The notes below the pieces were generated by a model, which saw nothing but the letters and a program-made list of their open reading frames with translations, made no database searches and had not been told where the DNA came from. DNA of 64,000 nt, taken from Bacteroidota bacterium. GTDB lineage: Bacteria; Bacteroidota; Bacteroidia; Cytophagales; Cyclobacteriaceae. Of the stretch, positions 62,192 through 64,000 are shown piece after piece. The position numbers were made by a program, and so were the translations under genes. Within the stretch, counting starts at the first letter, position 1. Every line of letters starts with the position of its first letter. Location: positions 62,001 to 126,000 of the forward strand of contig JAEYWY010000030.1 of the NCBI GenBank assembly GCA_023428695.1, in the 5' to 3' direction.

Positions 62192-62356
62192 CTAACGTTT
62201 GAAAATCTTTCTGGCTATGATCGCGATCAGAACGACGACGAAAATCACAATGAACATCCCAACATACACGCCCGCTCCAAAGATATCACCAATGACTTCG
62301 CAGCCCGAAAGACCTGTAGCTAACGCCAATATCAAAAGATGATTGAGTTGTCTCAT
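62192..62356 (-). CDS. Small membrane lipoprotein of unknown function
   Basis: This 54-residue protein starts at the ATG at 62356. It has a lipoprotein signal with lipobox LSGC at about residue 19, then EVIGDIFGAG, a hydrophobic segment (VYVGMFIVIFVVVLIAIIA) and a basic end (RKIFKR). It looks like small envelope proteins common in Bacteroidota that are often labelled phosphatidate cytidylyltransferase without basis; there is no enzyme domain here. It follows a terminator and precedes the GreA-like gene by 32 bases. Confidence 0.75.
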   Translation of the reverse strand: MRQLNHLLILALATGLSGCEVIGDIFGAGVYVGMFIVIFVVVLIAIIARKIFKR

Positions 62357-62377
62357 TTTGGTTTTTGGTGATACCGG

Positions 62378-62403
62378 ATAAAAAAAGAGGCCATGACGGC
62401 CTC
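62378..62403 (-). terminator. Rho-independent terminator after PKD protein
   Basis: GAGGCC-GTCAT-GGCCTC (62387-62403) is followed on the minus strand by TTTTTTTAT. It ends the PKD-repeat protein transcript. Confidence 0.9.
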
Positions 62404-62432
62404 CTGTTTCGTTTGAATAAAATGTCAGTCCC

Positions 62433-64000
62433 TTATTGCGCTCGAACCATAATCTTACCGGCCTTGATTCGTTTGCCTTCCGCCAGAATATGGTATATGT
62501 ACAATCCCGGATTGGAGAACACACGATCAAATGCTTCTTTATCCCAGCGTCCTTTGAAGATCAGTTCACCTCTGTCATTAAATACGACAACTCCGAACTT
62601 CTCCGGCGTTGGAATGCGACCAGCCGCCAGATCGATATTGCCAAACGGTTCTCCCGAATCAGGATCGGGCACCTCCGGCTCTTCAACGATAGGGGTGTTA
62701 ACTTCAATATCAGCGGGCTGTTCAACGATAATGGTGACCTGGCCCGTGGCAGTGCGTCCTGTGTTGTCTCTGACTTCCAGTTCAAATACAATCACTCCTG
62801 GAACGAGATCCTTTATTGTTGCGCTGGGCTCGTATCCATTCTCAATTACCACCGGCACTCCGGATACCTGAGTCCAGGAATAAGCCACGATGTCGCCGAA
62901 ATCACTATTGGCAATTCCATTAAGTTCTACTTCGGGCACATCCGCGGGAACCGTCAGATCGTCACCGACATCAACGATGATTTTTTTGTCCTGACTCGTA
63001 TCGGTATTTCCACCATTATCCGGTTGTTCGGTTTTGTCTTGCTCACCCTTGTCGTTTGCCGTTTCTTCAGCCGGTTTCACCACAACCTTTATTTCGTCGA
63101 AAGCGGTCAGTCCTTTTTCGCAGGTCGCGGTGAGCCGGAAGATGTAACTTCCCTCCTGCAAATCTCTGATTGTAACCGACGCTGAACTTTGATTGCTCAT
63201 CGTTACCGTTTCGCCGGATTGTTTGCTCCATTTCAAAGACTTGATTGCCCTGCCTTTTGCGTCGGCAGACCCATTGAGGACAACGTGGTCACGCGGAAGC
63301 GTAATCGATTTGTCGCTGCCAGCATTTACTACCGGGGCGTCGAACTTCTGTTCATTTACCTTTAGCAGAATGTCATCCGAAGCTGCAGCGCCATCGTCAT
63401 CCTTTACCGTTAGCCGGAAGACGTAACTTCCCGGAGCAAATCCCCTGACAGTAAGTTTGGACTGATTAGCACCTGCAATTTCCACTTCGCCACCTGATAC
63501 CTGTTTCCACGCAAAGGACATGATCTCGCCGTCTTCATCGGTGCCGATGCCTTCCAGGACAATCTGTTCAACATCAGCAGTAGTAACGACGTCCTTTCCC
63601 GCGTTCGCAACGGGAGGCTTATTTGCCGGAGGTCGTACCGTAATCTGCACGTCATCTTTTGCAGCGAGGCCCTGGTCACTCTTCACTTCCAGGCGAAAAA
63701 CGTAGACACCCTCTTCCAGCTCTTTGACTTCAGTTTCCGGCACAGAAGCATCAACAATAACCGCTTTTCCACCGGATATTTTTGACCATCGGTAAGTTGC
63801 TATCGAACCAGATTCGACCTTGCCGGATCCCTTCAGCACCGCCGTATTCCCGGGAAGCTGTATTGTTTGATCTTTTCCCGCGTCTGCAACCGGTGGTTTT
63901 GCGTCCTCATTTACAATCACCATGACGTCATCGGAGCCTGTTGCGTCTTTGTCGTCTTTAACCGTCAGCCGGAAAACATATTTCCCTGCTTTAAACCCTG
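62433..64000 (-). CDS. PKD-repeat secreted protein with probable type IX sorting tail (5' end outside window)
   Basis: The frame is open to the window edge, so the N-terminus lies beyond it; at least 522 residues are seen. It is made of repeated PKD-like beta domains of about 95 residues, each with VxNAGxDxxxxLP, LxGxGxxxxGxIxSYxWxKxSG and FRLxVxDxxG. An acidic/Thr-rich linker (NDKGEQDKTEQPDNGGN) splits the first three or four domains from the last. The C-terminal ~55 residues (FGVVVFNDRGELIFKGRW..., YHILAEGKRIKAGKIMV) resemble a type A type IX secretion sorting domain. No catalytic domain is visible; one could lie upstream of the edge. A surface-attached adhesin or enzyme is likely. Confidence 0.85.
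   Translation of the reverse strand, partial: GFKAGKYVFRLTVKDDKDATGSDDVMVIVNEDAKPPVADAGKDQTIQLPGNTAVLKGSGKVESGSIATYRWSKISGGKAVIVDASVPETEVKELEEGVYVFRLEVKSDQGLAAKDDVQITVRPPANKPPVANAGKDVVTTADVEQIVLEGIGTDEDGEIMSFAWKQVSGGEVEIAGANQSKLTVRGFAPGSYVFRLTVKDDDGAAASDDILLKVNEQKFDAPVVNAGSDKSITLPRDHVVLNGSADAKGRAIKSLKWSKQSGETVTMSNQSSASVTIRDLQEGSYIFRLTATCEKGLTAFDEIKVVVKPAEETANDKGEQDKTEQPDNGGNTDTSQDKKIIVDVGDDLTVPADVPEVELNGIANSDFGDIVAYSWTQVSGVPVVIENGYEPSATIKDLVPGVIVFELEVRDNTGRTATGQVTIIVEQPADIEVNTPIVEEPEVPDPDSGEPFGNIDLAAGRIPTPEKFGVVVFNDRGELIFKGRWDKEAFDRVFSNPGLYIYHILAEGKRIKAGKIMVRAQ

Noticed and set aside
1..64000. tRNA, rRNA, CRISPR arrays, insertion sequences, phage genes
   Set aside because: A read-through for clover-leaf T-loop patterns, regularly spaced repeats, transposase motifs and integrases found none outside coding regions; the regular protein repeats (PKD, VCBS, GIN) are domain repeats, not CRISPR. 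A covariance-model search for tRNA would settle this.

Overview
The window looks like chromosomal DNA from a Bacteroidota bacterium, most likely a soil or freshwater member of the Cytophagales. The signs are a SusC/SusD pair, TonB-dependent receptors with carboxypeptidase-like N-terminal domains, LytS/LytTR two-component genes, a type III glutamine synthetase, a Nudix-fold arabinose regulator, GIN-domain and PKD-repeat secreted proteins, a probable type IX secretion tail, and promoter-like TAnnTTTG boxes. No tRNA, rRNA, CRISPR array, insertion sequence or prophage was seen. Gene order is ordinary chromosomal order; the left and right ends cut through genes (a response regulator and a PKD-repeat protein).

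Region 1 (1-6.2 kb): the tail of a response regulator, then a five-gene minus-strand operon: TonB-dependent receptor, TPR-like secreted protein, a LytS-like kinase that has lost its catalytic motifs, an intact LytS-like kinase, and a LytTR response regulator. Region 2 (6.2-11 kb): leuS, a coiled-coil protein, a fabH-type ketoacyl synthase and a small unknown gene. A decayed GRAM/archaemetzincin remnant follows (11.0-11.6 kb). Region 3 (11.8-19.4 kb): a GntP-type permease, a hemolysin III-like protein, and RidA, a D-threonine aldolase/D-serine dehydratase-like enzyme and an M19 dipeptidase in tight succession (a candidate D-amino-acid salvage route), then a C-terminal processing protease and a lipoprotein hydrolase.

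Region 4 (19.4-42.3 kb) is the centrepiece: an arabinan/arabinose utilisation locus of about 23 kb, all on the minus strand. It runs araB-araD-araA, a sodium:sugar symporter, a Nudix-fold AraR-like regulator, a GH51 arabinofuranosidase, SusC, SusD, a 1186-residue FG-GAP/VCBS lipoprotein, a second GH51, a GH43 lipoprotein, a third GH51 and a second GH43. Together these would cut arabinan at the cell surface, import oligosaccharides, release arabinose in the periplasm, carry it inward and convert it to xylulose 5-phosphate. Similar A/T-rich inverted repeats with ACACT/AGTGT-like ends lie next to the -7 boxes of araB and susC and are candidate operators.

Region 5 (42.4-64 kb) is mostly housekeeping and cell-envelope genes: glnN, a GIN-domain protein, a TerB-like protein, hydrolases, a membrane-anchored EEP-family protein with an overlapping cupin gene, a class A PBP, a Dps plus cysteine-less ArsC-like pair, an AsmA-like protein, an orphan sensory-rhodopsin-transducer homologue, a cysE-cysM pair, a secreted esterase with PKD repeats, a GreA-like factor, a small lipoprotein and a truncated PKD protein. 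Several strong rho-independent terminators mark unit ends.

Functions are assigned by recognising motifs in the translations; no database search was possible.
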